From contig NC_056758.1 of assembly GCF_018687715.1 (NCBI RefSeq), positions 3,286,001-3,350,000 on the forward strand: a stretch of DNA of 64,000 bases. The letters are read 5' to 3'. The position numbers and the translations under genes are program-made. This DNA is from Carya illinoinensis. Lineage: Eukaryota > Streptophyta > Magnoliopsida > Fagales > Juglandaceae. Shown piece by piece: positions 34,540 through 47,385 of this stretch. Below the pieces are notes generated by a model, which was not told the origin of the DNA, made no database searches, and saw only the letters and a list, made by a program, of their open reading frames with translations. Each line of letters begins with the position of its first letter. The first letter of the stretch is position 1.

Positions 34540-37500
34540 TTTTTTTTTTAAAAGAAAAGGACGGAACCCCAAATTTTATTAATAGCCCTCACTTTTGGCA
34601 GAAGAAAACCATGGTTACAACCAAAAGCCTGGGGGTTTACATATATGTTAGAAAGACCAAACCTAGGCCTAAAAAAAAAAAACCAAACCATATAATCGAG
34701 ATCAAAATTACAATTTTCCAAAACAACAAAAGGACAAGATAAACGAGAACAGCCACCTACAATAAAAAGAAACAAACCAAAAAGATATAAAATGTAAATA
34801 AAGATAAAACGGGAGAGTACATACCTCACTAAGATATCCTCAGATAGGGAATACCAACTCTATCGATTCTGAGCAGACCTCTTAACTGATTGGGAAGAGA
34901 CCTATCTTCAAACCACTCCATATTAGACCCTTTAGAACCCTCTTTCGCAAGATAGTCGGCTACTGCATTTCCTTCCCGAAAAACATGGCTCATACTACTC
35001 CAAGCGATCAAGACAGACTTGAAGCTCATCCCAATAATCCTCCAAGTTCCAAATATTACACACACCCTTTTTAATCCATTTAATAAGAATCTAGGAATCT
35101 GTCTCGATGTTAACCCGTCTAATACTCAAATGACAGCATCTCTTAACATCTTCCAGCAAGCTTCTCAATTCAGCATAATTATTAGAATCCTGGCCTAAGG
35201 AAACAGAGAAAGCCGCCCACATATGACCACCTACATCACGAATGACACCCCCAGCCCTAGCCGGACCAGGATTTTCCAAACTGCTCCCGTCAATATTAAG
35301 TTTAACCCAATTTGGACAAGGCGGAAGCCACTTCACCAAAGAAACTCTCTTTGCTTTAGGGGTCGAAATCAAAATCTCCAACCTTTTAAGGATGGCTAAA
35401 TCCTATTTCAGAATCTTCGTAGCTTTCATATTGAAATACATAATATTATGGACCCAAAATTTAATAGCATTCCAGACAGACTCAACCGATTCAACCTGAC
35501 CTTCATATCTAGCTTTACAATGCTTTTCCCATAATTTCCAATATACAATGTAAGGAATAAAACCAAAGATAGTCCTAACCTGAGACAATTTGTCAGCACG
35601 GCAAAACCAAAAATTAATTTGCTCCTTTAAAGTACGCAAATCACCCATATACACCCCAAGTTGAACAGAGGCCATGCTCCAAATTTTTCTAGCAAAATCC
35701 CCAATACAAAGAACATGATTAAGATCCTCAATTTGGCCCATAGAGCAACAATTACATTTCGAAGCCAAAGGAATTCCAACCTTTTTAATTTTATCATCCA
35801 CATTCAAGCAATTATTATAAGCCTTCCACATCATAATGGAGATTTTCTTAGGAAGATTATTGTGCCAAATCCAAGAAGTCCAAAGTAAAGGGGATGCCCA
35901 AACCCTAATACAATCCCAGGCACTTTCAATCCGAAACTTTCCATCATTCTCCTTCCTCCAAACTAAAACACCATGCCCCTCTTTCCTCCTTGCCAAAACC
36001 TGATACAAATCCGTGGCTTTTTCTTGACCCACCAGCCATTCCAAAAGAGGAATATCCCAACCATTATCAATGTAAAAGTCTTTAATCTTAATCAAAGGTT
36101 GCTCGATCACTGGTAATTGATCATGAAGAGAACCTTCCTCTTGCCAATTGTCATACCAAAAAGAGAGATTACCCTCTCGCACTAGCCATTTAGAATTATT
36201 AAGCACAACAGGAATATTGTTAACAATAGATTTCCAAAGATGAGTACCCTTGTTCGGTGGCAGAAGGGAAAGATGATTTCCCCTAACATACTTACCTCTG
36301 AAAAAATCTGCCCATAAAAATTGACCAGAGATCAAACGCCAGGCAAGTTTCATATGTAAAGCACACTTCATATCTCCAAAATCCCTAATGCCCAAGCCAC
36401 TTTCTTCAATAAAATCTTAGTCCAAGCCACCCATTTTCTTTTGCCTTTCCCTTCAGATTCACCCCAAAAGAAAGTAATAAGAAGCCTATTCAGCTTCATA
36501 ATCACCACCTTGGGGACTTGTAAAATAGCTAGAAGATGAGTGGCCATACTCGAAAGAACATGACGTAACAAAATAATTCTCCCACTTGCAAAAAGTAATT
36601 TCATCTTCAAACCCGCAATTTTCTTTTTAACTTTCCCTAATAACTCACCAAGGTCAGAAGCCTTTAGTCTACCAACCACAATAGGCACACCCAAATACCT
36701 GAAAGGAAAAGAACCCTCTGAAAACCCAGTAATACGAAGAATAGATCTCTTTCTATGCATAGAGATATGTTTAGAAAAAAATATAGCACTTTTCTCTTTA
36801 TTAAGAACTTGACCCGTCCAATCTTCATAAAAATTTAAAACCTGGATCAATCCTTTCATCGACCTTTTTCTACCATTCATAAAAATAACAATATCATCAG
36901 CATACATAAGGTGGGAGACAAGTGGAGTACCTCTCGCCTGATAATACTGACCAATATTACCATTATTAAAAGCATGCTTCAACAGACGAGAGAACCTCCT
37001 GCATTATAATAAAAAGGTAAGGCGATAACGGATCCCCTTGTCTCAAACCACGTTCTTCTTTAAAATAACCCAAAGGAGTGCCATTCATCATGGTTGAAAA
37101 CCAAGTCGTAGAGATACATGAATTAATTAAAGCACAGACTTGATCAGAAAAGCCAAAAGCTGCCAAAACATGTAACAAAAACCTCCAGTCAATTCTATCG
37201 TAAGCCTTAGACATATCAAGCTTAATCAACACATTACCCCCCAATTGATTTTTTGTTAATAGAATGGACCATCTCCTAAGTTAAGCTAATATTCTAAAAA
37301 ATGCTCCGACCTTGAATAAAAGCCCCTTGTTTCTGAGATATCATCTTAGAAAGCATGCTAGTTAGACGAGCAACAATAATCTTAGCACAGATCTTGTAAA
37401 AAACAGAGCACAGACTAATAGGTCTGAATTTATCGAACCCATTAGGTTTATCCACCTTAGGAATCAATACAATATAAGAAACAGTGAAAAACCTGGGAAG

Positions 37501-37599
37501 AAAACTAGTACTAAAAAACTCAGAAGTGGCCTCCAAAAGGTCCTCCTTTACAAAATCCCAACAAACTCTAAAGAAACCCAAACCAAAACCATCTGGGCC
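34540..37599 (-). mobile_element. L1-type LINE, 5'-truncated
   Basis: The element reads leftwards and ends in a poly(A) tail seen as a T run at 34538-34550. The flanks GAAAGAAGCTGATT (34526-34539) and GAAAGAAGCTAATT (37600-37613) look like a 14-bp target duplication with one mismatch. Its 5' end is cut inside the RT domain, at the GPDG motif. RT, zinc-binding and RNase H domains follow in the order of plant L1 elements. Several stops and frame changes make it inactive. Confidence 0.85.
34829..37599 (-). pseudogene. LINE ORF2 remnant: RT, zf-RVT and RNase H
   Basis: Leftwards the RT begins at GPDGFGLGFF (about 37595). It continues with SYIVLIPKVDKPNGFDKFRPISLC, KLDMSKAYDRIDW (37200 region), the RGLRQGDPLSPYLF block and the catalytic box YADDIVIF (about 36900). 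Then come the thumb region and the zinc-binding domain (CNCCSMGQIEDLNHVLCIGDFA) in a 330-codon open stretch at 35403-36395. RNase H follows from about 35381 (LNIDGSSLENPGPARAGGVIRD, NYAELRSLLE) to 34829 (HVFREGNAVADYLAKEG). Breaks occur near 37250, 36980, 36390, 35400 and 35080. Confidence 0.88.
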
Positions 37600-38062
37600 G
37601 AAAGAAGCTAATTGCAGCAGGCTTGTTTGGAAGATTAGACGTCGTTTTGCACATTTTTTTGTCTGCAATATGTGGTTTCAACTTGCAGTGAACTGCATAA
37701 CCAAAAGTTCGTAAATCAAGTCAAATTTTATACGATAGTCTCTCCTCTCTCTTTCTAAATGGGAGTAAGAGGTAGAGTGGTGGGGCCCACTAGATTCTAA
37801 CAGAATTTAGGTGGTTAGTGTGAGTGAGGAGGGGTGGTGCGCGAGTGTGTGGAGAGCTAGAGAGTGTGTGCGTACGGTGGATTATGGTGGTGGAAGGTTC
37901 CTATTCGTCAGGAGAAGAAAGAAAAACACAAAAAAATTAATATAGAAATGATTGAAGAATGGAGGATTAAGAACTCTACAATTGCTGGAGGATGAAGAAG
38001 TTGCTATAGAGCTTAAGGATGATGTTTGAGAGGAGCTTTCCTGCAAAGGAGAATGCAATCTT

Positions 38063-38764
38063 GTGGGGAAAGTATGTATGGACAGAAACATAAGTAAGGA
38101 AGTGGTGGAGAGCACGATGAAGAAAATATGGAGGATAAGTAAGCCTGCAAAATTTCTAGAAGTAGTTTCGAATATCTTTACAGTTACTTTTGCTAATCTA
38201 GCAGACAAAGATCGAGTGTGGAGTGGAAGACCATCGCTGTTTGATTATCATTTGTTTGTATTAAAGCCTTTCGATGAAAACACACCACCTCAGAAGCTGA
38301 TATTCATGTAGGAGCGCTTTTGGGTCCAGCTGTATAATTTGCCACTATCTTGCATGAATGAAGATAGAGGAAAACGGATTGGTAATTCCATTGGAGTGAT
38401 ACAGGAGGTAGATGTGAGTGAAGATGGCAGTGGATGTGGGAGATATTTGAGGGTCTTGATAGATTTAGATCTATCCAAACCACAAGCTCGAGGCAGATCC
38501 ATTAAGGTGGGAGGAGAAAAGCTCTGGATTCCTATAAGGTATGAAAAGCTTCCCAGATTTTGCTTTTCTTATGGTTGCATATTACATGGTAAAGCTGGAT
38601 GTGATAGCAAGAATGATGGGGCTAATCAGTGTTGGGTTGGACTAAGAGCATATATAAAAAAAGGAGAAAAAAAAAGAGTGAGTCGACTAGTTGGAAAAAT
38701 AATGATGAGGGTAGGAATGGGTGGTATATTCAGAGGGAGGTGGTTGAGTCATGCTATAATATGA
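38063..38764 (+). pseudogene. LINE ORF1-like protein (DUF4283 and CCHC-like region)
   Basis: The frame gives VVESTMKKIWRISKPAKFLE, the DUF4283 block SLFDYHLFVLKPFDENTPPQ, a stop near 38309, then FWVQLYNLPLSCMNEDRGKRIG. IPIRYEKLPRFCFSYGCILHG follows, the degenerate zinc knuckle (C, C, H, C pattern) typical of plant LINE ORF1. These proteins coat LINE RNA. A K/E-rich tail follows to about 38930. Confidence 0.75.
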
Positions 38765-39269
38765 AAGGAAATAGAGTAATAGAGGAGGAAAAAGTTGCTG
38801 AAGAAGGAAAGGGTAATAGTGAGATGGCATCTGAGGAAACGAGTGAAAGGAATAATGGAAAGGAAGGGAGATTAAATGAGGAGGAGGTGAGTAAGAAGCA
38901 TGTAGAAGAAGTGATAAAGCATTATTAAATGAGGAAGGAGCAGAAAGGGAGGGGGAAGGGCCTAAAGAAGTCCATCTAGCTGTAGGGCCTCAGTAGAGAG
39001 AGGACCTTACTGAAACAATACAGGAGCTTATTAATAAGAGGTCTCCTCGAAAGGGAGAAGGAAAGAGAAGGCAAGAGAAAGAGGGAAGCAAGTGACAAGT
39101 AGTGGTGTTGGTTTTACCAAAAAAAAAAAAAAAAGGAGGGAATGAGATAAGAGGAGAGAAGGGAGAGAAAAAGGATGAAAAGAAAAAAGGATTGTAGGAG
39201 TGGTGCTGAGGAAGTAAACAAGTCTAATGAAAACATGGTGGCGGCTGGTCAACAGCCCCACCAATCCCA

Positions 39270-40545
39270 ATGAAAATCCTAAGTTGGAACGGTCGATGGC
39301 TTAGGACCCTCGGATAGTTCAGCACCTTTGCCATATGGTGAAGGAAAAGTACCTAGATGTGTTATTTTTTATGGAAACTAAATTAAGGAGTGAGCTGTGT
39401 GTGAGATTGAAGAAGAGACTCAGTTGGGAGGGGTGCTTTTTGATGGAGCCAGTTGGAAAGAAGGGAGGCCTAGCTCTATGGTGGAATAGTAGAGTGAAGG
39501 TAGATTTTTTAAATTACACTCAGAGGCATATTAGTGTTGGGATTTTAGAAGAGGGTGAGAATGATAGCTAATTAATGACTGGCTTTTATGATTAGCCTGA
39601 GACCAGTAAAAGGGATGAAGCTTGGCACTTGTTAAAATCCTTAAAACCAAGAGGTGATAAAGGGTGGTGTGTATTAGGGGATTTTAATGAGATAATCTCG
39701 AATGGAGAAAAAATGGGTGGTAGGCCAAGACCAGAGAGACAAATGGAAGGCTTTAGAGCAGCACTAGAAGAGGGTAACCTTTTTTATCTCAGGTGGAAAG
39801 TTAACAAGTATACATGGAATAATAAACGTGAAGATGAGACATTTACAAAAGAAAGGTTAGATAGGGTAGTAGCTAATTCAATATGGACCCAAATGTTCAA
39901 TGAATATTGTGTGGAGGTGCTGCCAGGCAGAAGTTCAGATCACAGGTCTCTTCTTTTGTCAATAAGGAGGAGAGGTGAAATAAGGTGGAGAAAGAGGAAA
40001 GTGTTTAGATATGAGGCAAGTTGGGACAAAGAGGAAGGTTGTGTGGAAGTAGTAAGAGAGGCATGGCAGAACAGGCAAAGGGCTATGAATGATCCAAAGA
40101 TTAAACGAAAATTGGAGAACTGCAAGGAAGCCCTTAAAAAATGTAGTAGTCAGATCAACTCAGACAGAACAAAGAAATTAAAGAGAAAACTGAGTTACTA
40201 AAGAAGCTTCAAAATGGGGAAAACATATTTAATGTTGAAGAGATAAAGCGAATTTAGAGAAAGATAGGGACTTTGCTTGAACAGAAAGACCTTAAATGGA
40301 AACAAAGGGCTAAAAGATATTGGTATGCTATGGGGGACAGAAACACTAAATTCTTTCATGCATGCGCCTCACAGAGAAGAAGGAAAAATGTAGTTAAACA
40401 AATCATGGATGAGCATAAACAGTTGTGCAATAATCAAGTAGATATAGAAGGGGCATTTGGCAACTACTTTAACGGTCTATTTACCTCAACAAGGCTAGGT
40501 TTAGAAGATATTGCTGCTTGTGTACAGCAAGTGAAAACTTGAGTA
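39270..40545 (+). pseudogene. LINE ORF2 remnant: endonuclease and RT start
   Basis: MKILSWNGR at 39270 opens the endonuclease but meets a stop at about 39314. Text resumes in another frame with FFMETKLRSE, GGLALWWNS, then CVLGDFNEIIS (catalytic Asp/Asn), TWNNKREDETFTKERLDRVV and GRSSDHRSLLL (catalytic SDH). The linker to RT includes LKWKQRAKRYWYAMGDRNTKFFH. Stops at about 39569, 40199 and 40540 break it. Confidence 0.85.
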
Positions 40546-40554
40546 ACAAGTGAG

Positions 40555-40794
40555 ATGAATGAAAGGTTGGTTAGGCCTTTCAGCAGGCTGGAAATTGAGG
40601 CAGCAATTAAACACATGGGCCCTTTGAAGTCACTTGGTCTGGACTGGTTTGGTGCCTGCTTTTATCAAAGTCATTGGGCAACAATAGGGGAGGAGGTGAT
40701 TGTTGCAGATGATTGTGGCCTTTTTGGGAGGGCTAGGGTGAAGGAATGGAGAGACCAAAAGAATACACTTGGTACTTATGAGAGAGCATCATGA
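40555..40794 (+). pseudogene. LINE RT with a deleted palm region
   Basis: The frame runs from IEAAIKHMGPLKSLGLDWF (normally APGPDG) through FYQSHWATIGEEV straight into VADDCGLFGRA, the YADD box region. The stretch that normally lies between them, with PKxxxP, the first catalytic Asp and the RQGDPLSP block, is missing. The reading frame is kept across the junction near 40696-40706. Confidence 0.75.
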
Positions 40795-40980
40795 TAGTTC
40801 CTTAACAAGGAGAAAACAACCATGTTTTTCAGTTTCAACACTGTTTCATCTATCAAGACTAGAATATTAAGGGAATGAGGGGATATAGTGCAAGAGAGTT
40901 ATGAGAAATATTTGGGACTACCTACTTTAGTGGGCAGTTCTTAGTATAATACGTTTAGAGGCTTAAAAGAGAGAGTTTGG

Positions 40981-42255
40981 TTGAAGCTTAACAATTGGAA
41001 GAACTCATTTCTTTCAAGTGCAGGCAAAGAGGTTTTGATAAGTGCAGTATTGGAAGCTATCCCTTCCTACACCATGAGTGTCTTTAGATTATCAAAAAGG
41101 CTATGCAGAGAATTAAATCAACAAAGAAATAGTTGTATACAATGGAGGAGTTGGAAGAAAATGAGGCTCTCAAAAGACAAGGAAGGGTTGGGCTTCAGAG
41201 AATTAGAGAATTTTAACTCGACTTTGTTGGCCAAACAAGGCTAGAGAATGTTGTAGAATCCTTCCTCTTTAACTACTATGATTTACAAGGAAAAATATTT
41301 TAGTCAATCCTCATTGTTGGAGGCAAAATTGGGCTACTCTCCCTCATTGATTTGGAGAAGCATTTGGAGCTCCTTAGGGTTGCTGAAAGATGGACTAAGA
41401 TGGAGGGTGGGAAATGATTGCAAAATTCAAATTTGGGGGCAAAGATGGTTATCCACTCCATCGTCCTTTTATGTGCAGTCTCCAATTAAAATCTTAAATG
41501 AAGATGCAAAGGTTAGTGAGCTTATGGTGGAGGGAAAGAAGGAATGGAATGAGAGTCTAATCAGAGCTATCTTTATGGAAGACGAGGTTGAACATATCTA
41601 TTGTGTTCTACTGAGCAGAAAGGATGTCGAAGATAAGCTCATTTTGGGCCCCTCAAACAAAGGTATTTTTATTGTGAAAAGTGCATACCACTTGGAACAA
41701 GAAAGATCAAGGAGGGTTCAAGGGGAGTTCTCAAGAGGAGTAGAAATAGATGGTCAATGGAAACATATATGGAGCTTAGATCTACCTTGCAAGCTGAAAT
41801 TGTTTATGTGGAAGGTAGGAAATAATTTGCTAGCTACAAAAAGGAACCTATTTGTTAGGAAAGTCAGTGAGGATCCTAAGTGTCCAATCTATCTCCAACA
41901 AGATGAATCCATAATGCATGTTCTATGGCATTGTCCTGCTGCAAATGATGTGTGGGCAAAACATTCTAAGATTCTGCATAAATGGGAAACAGGTGAAGAA
42001 GTCTTGCTGTGCTTATGGGAGAAACTTACTCATAAACTCAATAAGACTGAAATGGAAGAGGTTGCAGCTAGAATGAGAAGTTTATGGACTAGAAGAAATA
42101 ATTTTATCTTTGAACAAAAGTTTATTGGCCCAACTTGTGTAATTAGATTAGCCATGGAAGCCTTGAGAGATTATCAATCAGTGCAGGCTATGTCAGAGGG
42201 GCAGGTGGTTCATAGTAGTGTAGTAGGAAGTGAGAAACGCCGGAACCCACCATAA
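40981..42255 (+). pseudogene. LINE ORF2 C-terminal region (thumb, zf-RVT)
   Basis: KLNNWKNSFLSSAGKEVLI is the conserved post-RT block, followed by WRSWKKMRLSKDKEGLGFREL. After stops at about 41242 a 325-codon open stretch holds WRVGNDCKIQIWGQRWL and the zinc-binding domain (IWSLDLPCKLKLFMWKV, then CPIYLQQDESIMHVLWHCP). RNase H starts after 42255 (VVKANWDAALN) but is riddled with stops. Confidence 0.82.
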
Positions 42256-45200
42256 CAGAATGTGGTGAAGGCTAATTGGGATGCAGCTTTGAATGTAAAA
42301 GCAAGGAAGATGGGAGTTGGTGTGATAATTAGAAACGATAAGGGAGAGGTAATGGCAACTTGTCATGACCAGAAATAGTACATGGTATCACTTGTATTAG
42401 CAGTGTTATGGCTTGAGGAAAGCAATGGATTTATGTAGGGACCTCAATTTCGACAATGAAGTTTTTTAGGATGATGCATAGGCTGTCATAAACGCTGTGA
42501 ATGATCAAGTTGAAGACGTCCTATTCTAGTGGTACCGTTGAAGAATTGTGAAGGAGCCTCAAAGGCCGGCATGGTTGGAAAGTTCTATACCCACATAGAA
42601 ATACAAATGAAGTAGCTCACAAGCTTGCTAAGGCTGCTTTACATCATGTAGAGGAGAAGGTGCGTATAGAAAAAGCCCCAGTTTTTGTTTTAAATGGTTT
42701 ACAGTTTGACAAAGTTTGTATTAATCATTATATGAATACAAAAGGAAAGGTTATTTTCAAAAAAAAAAAGGAAAAAAAAAGTTGGTAGATACCTGTGGAA
42801 AGAGAGAAACATATCAGATTTTGGTTTGCTTTTTCTAATTATAAACATGTCTGTATGCATTTAGCAAGTTTTGATCAATGGTCTTGTAACTCAGTTAAAC
42901 GTAACTGTTTTCAAATGTTATCAAATTATTTAATTATTATTCAAAAATTATTTATTATTATTTATAAATTATTTATTATTTTATTACTACTATTTTATTA
43001 TTATCTTATTATTATTTATAAATTATTTTTTTGATATTTACAAATATTTTAAAATATTTTTAAAGCTAGTTTGGTTATTAAAATACACTAAAATCAATTC
43101 AGTTTAATTTAATTTTAAGATGAGTCAAATATTTAAATATATAACTCTTAAATTATTAAATTTATTTTAATTTAAAATTTTTTTACATGTAAAATTTATA
43201 ATTTTTATTTATCTTAATATTTAAATATATCTAAATTTATTTTATAAAATTTATTTTATTATTTTAACTTAATACTATTGATAAAATATTGAAGTGAGTT
43301 GAAACTCCAAAAGCAGTCTTAATATTCAAATTAAGATCTTTATCCACAAGGACAGCTAACCTGAACGAGCAAACTGGCCATGCGTTCAGAATGTTTCTTT
43401 GTCGTACTGCCAAAATTGAGGTCCATATCGATTTGAGTCCATTCATTCACTGTCATAACTTGTCATCACAGGTTGGGTATTTCTTTACTTGCGGCTCAGA
43501 ATCAGTCGACAGGACCTTATTGGCATAAAGAAGCGTTCCATGATACACATTATGTAAAACTAGTTTCATAGTCAAATGTGTCACAAGCATGGCCCGGGCA
43601 TACCTATGCAATGCGCTCTGGTTTACCATAGGGTGTCGGCTAAGGCTAAAAAACAAAACACACACGTATCTAACCCTGTATTGTGGCCCAAAATATCTGT
43701 CCCTTGCAAAAACGTGTATTTCTTCCTTAGCAATAGTGAAGATTGTATCCTTCTACACATTGATTTACACGTGTATGAATGTCAGAAGATATTTTTTCTT
43801 TATCAGCTATCCAATCAAGATTAAGAGATAGATTCTCCTTACTTTTCCATCCATTTTTATTTTATTTGTTTTATTTTTTTTTTATTTCAACCCAGAAGAT
43901 ATTTTGTTTAAATTATACAGTAGATAGTGAACCTGGCCGAAGTGTACCCAGGGGACAACAGAGCAGAGCATTTAACACGCATCCAGCACCCCGAGTCACT
44001 CCTAAAAAGGAGAGACGAGAGAACACTCCAGAGACTACAGTCCAGATTAAAGTTGTTTTTACTTTTTAGATAGGGAGTTGATTTTAAATATTTTATAAAT
44101 AATAATAAAAAAAATAGTAATAAAATATTAAATATTAATAAATAACAATACAAAATTATAGAAAATACATAAAAATAATAAATAATAATAATAATCCAAA
44201 TCAGTTCAAAGCATTCTCTGAGGCTTCGGACGTCGTTATCCAGTGCACCGCCCCACATGTGATTGTTTGGTACTTACGTGGCATCTATTTATTTGTCGAG
44301 AAATATTACACATCATCTGTATAAATAAATATTATTTACATATTATATATTTATTATAAAATAAATAAATAAATATAATGTATAAAATATAAGGATGATA
44401 AGGAAAATTTTCTTTATTTGCCACTATTACGAAACGTTAGGAGGACCCTTTAATTTGACTCGTCAGCCACTATTCTCTCATTCACTAGCAACCTTTTTTG
44501 AACCGACCTCCATCATGTTGTCTCACCGCTGCAAGTAACACGTGTTCCACGCCTACATAACCTATTTATCTGTCAGATCTGAAATCTTTCTCCTTCTTTG
44601 TTCCTACATATTTATTTATTTATTTATATTTATTTAAATAATAAATTAAGATGAGATAAATTAAAATAAAAATTTAAAATTAAATAAAATATTTTTAAAA
44701 TATTATTTTTTAATATAATTATTTTAAAATTTTATTATATTTTATATAAAAATTTAAAAAAATTATAATACTAATCAAGCATTTTCTTTATTAAATATTA
44801 TGTCCTTTATTAAATATTATTTTTTTAAATATATATTTTACATATTAATATCGATATATAAATTAATATATAAACTTTATTTATAAGGAGATTTTTTCAT
44901 TTTATTAACTATTTATTATTATATTATCCATTTCATATTTTTATCAAGTATACTGGAGGCTCAAATTCGAACAATAACTTAAAAAAAAAAGATTTTTTAC
45001 AGGAAAAGCAAGCCCACTTACTAATCAAGATGATGATGACCGACAGAATAGTAATATCAAATGATTTTGGAGGAGGAAAAAAAAAACTGATATTATGATT
45101 TGAATATAAAAATAACTGATATTATTTTAAATAATTTTAAATAAAATAACTGATAACCACTACATAGAATATACGAAAACCTTGGATGGATATATTAGAT

Positions 45201-46155
45201 ATTCCAATTGTAGTACGACAAATTTAATTGCATTAATTACAAATGTTGAGTGGGAGATTTTACTTGATTTGGCCAATTTAATTTAAAGAAATTAAATGGA
45301 CCACAAAGAACAACCCAAAAAATAAAAGGACATATAAACTATAAATGTGTGTCAATAAATACACCATAACCTTTCCCAATACGAGGGAGATAAATATTAG
45401 GTACTAGAATCAATCTATAACTAAACTTTGGGCCCCACAAAAATATGGGTAGTGAGTAAATAGTGGGTCATCCCGCACTGTCGTTGGTGGTCAGCCATAG
45501 ATATATTCGGTGGGGATGGGCCCATCTGATCATGACCTTTCCCTCCGCTCCACCTGCATTATTGTACCTAAATTTTACTTCTACTACCCTTTCGTAGTAG
45601 TGGGTTTAGGGTGGAGCTGTCTCCGTAAACTTTTATTTCTGCCATTCGAGGGAAAGAAATTATACTTTGTCCTAAAAATTAATGAGCAATACTACGTATT
45701 AGTTTTTATTATTTGGAGACTGTATTATACGTATAGATAATTTTGTTTTAATTTTTTTTAAAATTACTAAATTATTTTTCTTAAAATAATATTTTTTCTC
45801 ATTTAATAAAAAATTTGTACATACAATCTCTACTTAAGAACTATAAATAGAATTTCTCAAAATTAATATCCGTCAAATTTAAATTGAAAAATATGTAACA
45901 TTTCACCTCAATTTATAATATGACATTTCATATCAAGTCATATCAGTTTGTAAATTTAATTTTTGTATAATTTCTTTTATGGTTAAATTTTTTTTAAACA
46001 GTGTAATCAATAATTCTATTTGAAAGTTTTTATTACACACCATCCACGTGACATAATTTAATTTAGTGTAAAGACTTTTTAAATAACGCTGTTAATAAAA
46101 TCTCTTTTAGCAATAAACAATTTGCAGGAGTTGTAAATAATATAAATATAGAGTT

Positions 46156-46318
46156 TTGCTACATACAAGCACAGTCGCGCACTAATCTGTTTACCAATAC
46201 TGATTTATTCATACTTAAAATTTAAATTAATATTATTTTTAATAAAATCTACTTTTTGACAAATCACATCACATTGGTATACAGATTAGTACATAATTGT
46301 ACTTGCAACTATATTTTT
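46156..46318 (+). repeat. MITE-like repeat, copy 2
   Basis: AGTTTTGCTACATACAAGCA at the left and TACATAATTGTACTTGCAAC at the right, with the same interior order as 4776-4945 (TTTAAATTAATATTATTTTTAATAAAATCTACTTTT in shortened form in both). Confidence 0.6.
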
Positions 46319-46617
46319 CCATAAATATAATACATAAAGGTCGGTTCAAAGAATTAGTGTTATTTCCTATCATTTATCTATTGATTATTTGAATTATAAA
46401 AAAATATGAAACTTTCAAAGACCTACGTATGACTAATATAAAGAATTAGTTTCAAATCATGCAAACTCACCAAAAACTAATAATTTTCTGTTCTGAATTT
46501 ATAACTAATTTAATAATCTCGTTTTCTCCTGCTTTGTTGGTCTATTGTGATTTGCTTCTAAACGTCACCCTTGCGAGACCTACTTATAAAATAATTATTT
46601 CACGCCAACCACTATAT

Positions 46618-46795
46618 TTATATATAGAATAATATTATAATAGTAGAATATGTAAATACGGTATAATTATTTTAAAAAAGAGTAGAGTTCATTATTAAAA
46701 ATTTAATTCTTTTATATAGATCCCATAATTATTTATTTATTTTAAATAAATTATACGGCATTGATACACTTTACGACTGTAAATATTATTTCTTT
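46618..46795 (+). repeat. Dispersed AT-rich repeat, second family, copy 1
   Basis: AATAATATTATAATAG at the left, ATTCATTATTAAAAATTTAATT in the middle and ACTTTACGACTGTAAATATTATTT at the right match 47208-47385 in order. Confidence 0.5.
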
Positions 46796-47207
46796 ATTTA
46801 TATATCACTTCCGAAATAAATAAATAAAAAAATGGTAATAATTATTGAACAGAAGATTTTGGGATAACATTAGGTTATTAGAGGTATACATTAAAAAATA
46901 CAACATATCTAATTAATTTGTGTATTTATCAATTTTATCTTGTTAGGTCAAGCAAAAGGCAATCCATATTATATATGAAACAATATATTTAATTGAATAA
47001 CATAATCTGGCTACAAAGACAGGATGATATTGAAGCCTATATTTAAGTTTATCCTCAATCATGGATATGATATGATATGTATACCGTATAACTTAATTTA
47101 TTTCCAAACTTAGCCCCACCATAGTTGACCTTGACCATCTAGTTAACAATTGGCTTACACAAAAAAAAAAATAAAAAAACCACTGCGTACGCCAACCAAG
47201 AAAAAAA

Positions 47208-47385
47208 ATAATGCTAGATAAAATTATAAATTATATAAGTATCTTACATTTTTTTTATAAAAAATAGTAAAATTTATTATTAAGAAAATTAATTTTTTCA
47301 TACAAATTTTATATATAGATCTCACTTTTAAAAAAAAATATACGATATTTAGATATTTTATAATTGTAAATATTATTTTTCAATT
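47208..47385 (+). repeat. Dispersed AT-rich repeat, second family, copy 2
   Basis: AATAATGCTAGATAAAATTA, then AAATTTATTATTAAGAAAATTAATT, then ATTTTATAATTGTAAATATTATTT. It resembles the AATAATGCTAGATAC-type repeats of some tree genomes. Confidence 0.5.

Larger units (their letters stand above)
37717..42776 (+). mobile_element. L1-type LINE, nearly full length but internally deleted
   Basis: The order on the plus strand is an ORF1-like region, APE-type endonuclease, RT, zinc-binding domain, RNase H remnant and an A-rich tail (about 42759-42780). AAAAGTTCGTAAAT (37703-37716) and AAAAGTTGGTAGAT (42777-42790) may be a target duplication with two mismatches, so the ends are tentative. It lies head to head with the LINE at 34540-37599, only about 100 bp away. 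Many stops make it inactive. Confidence 0.8.

Noticed and set aside
43264..44258. Several 60-116 codon ORFs on both strands
   Set aside because: AT-rich composition gives Ile/Tyr/Phe-rich text; no conserved domain seen.
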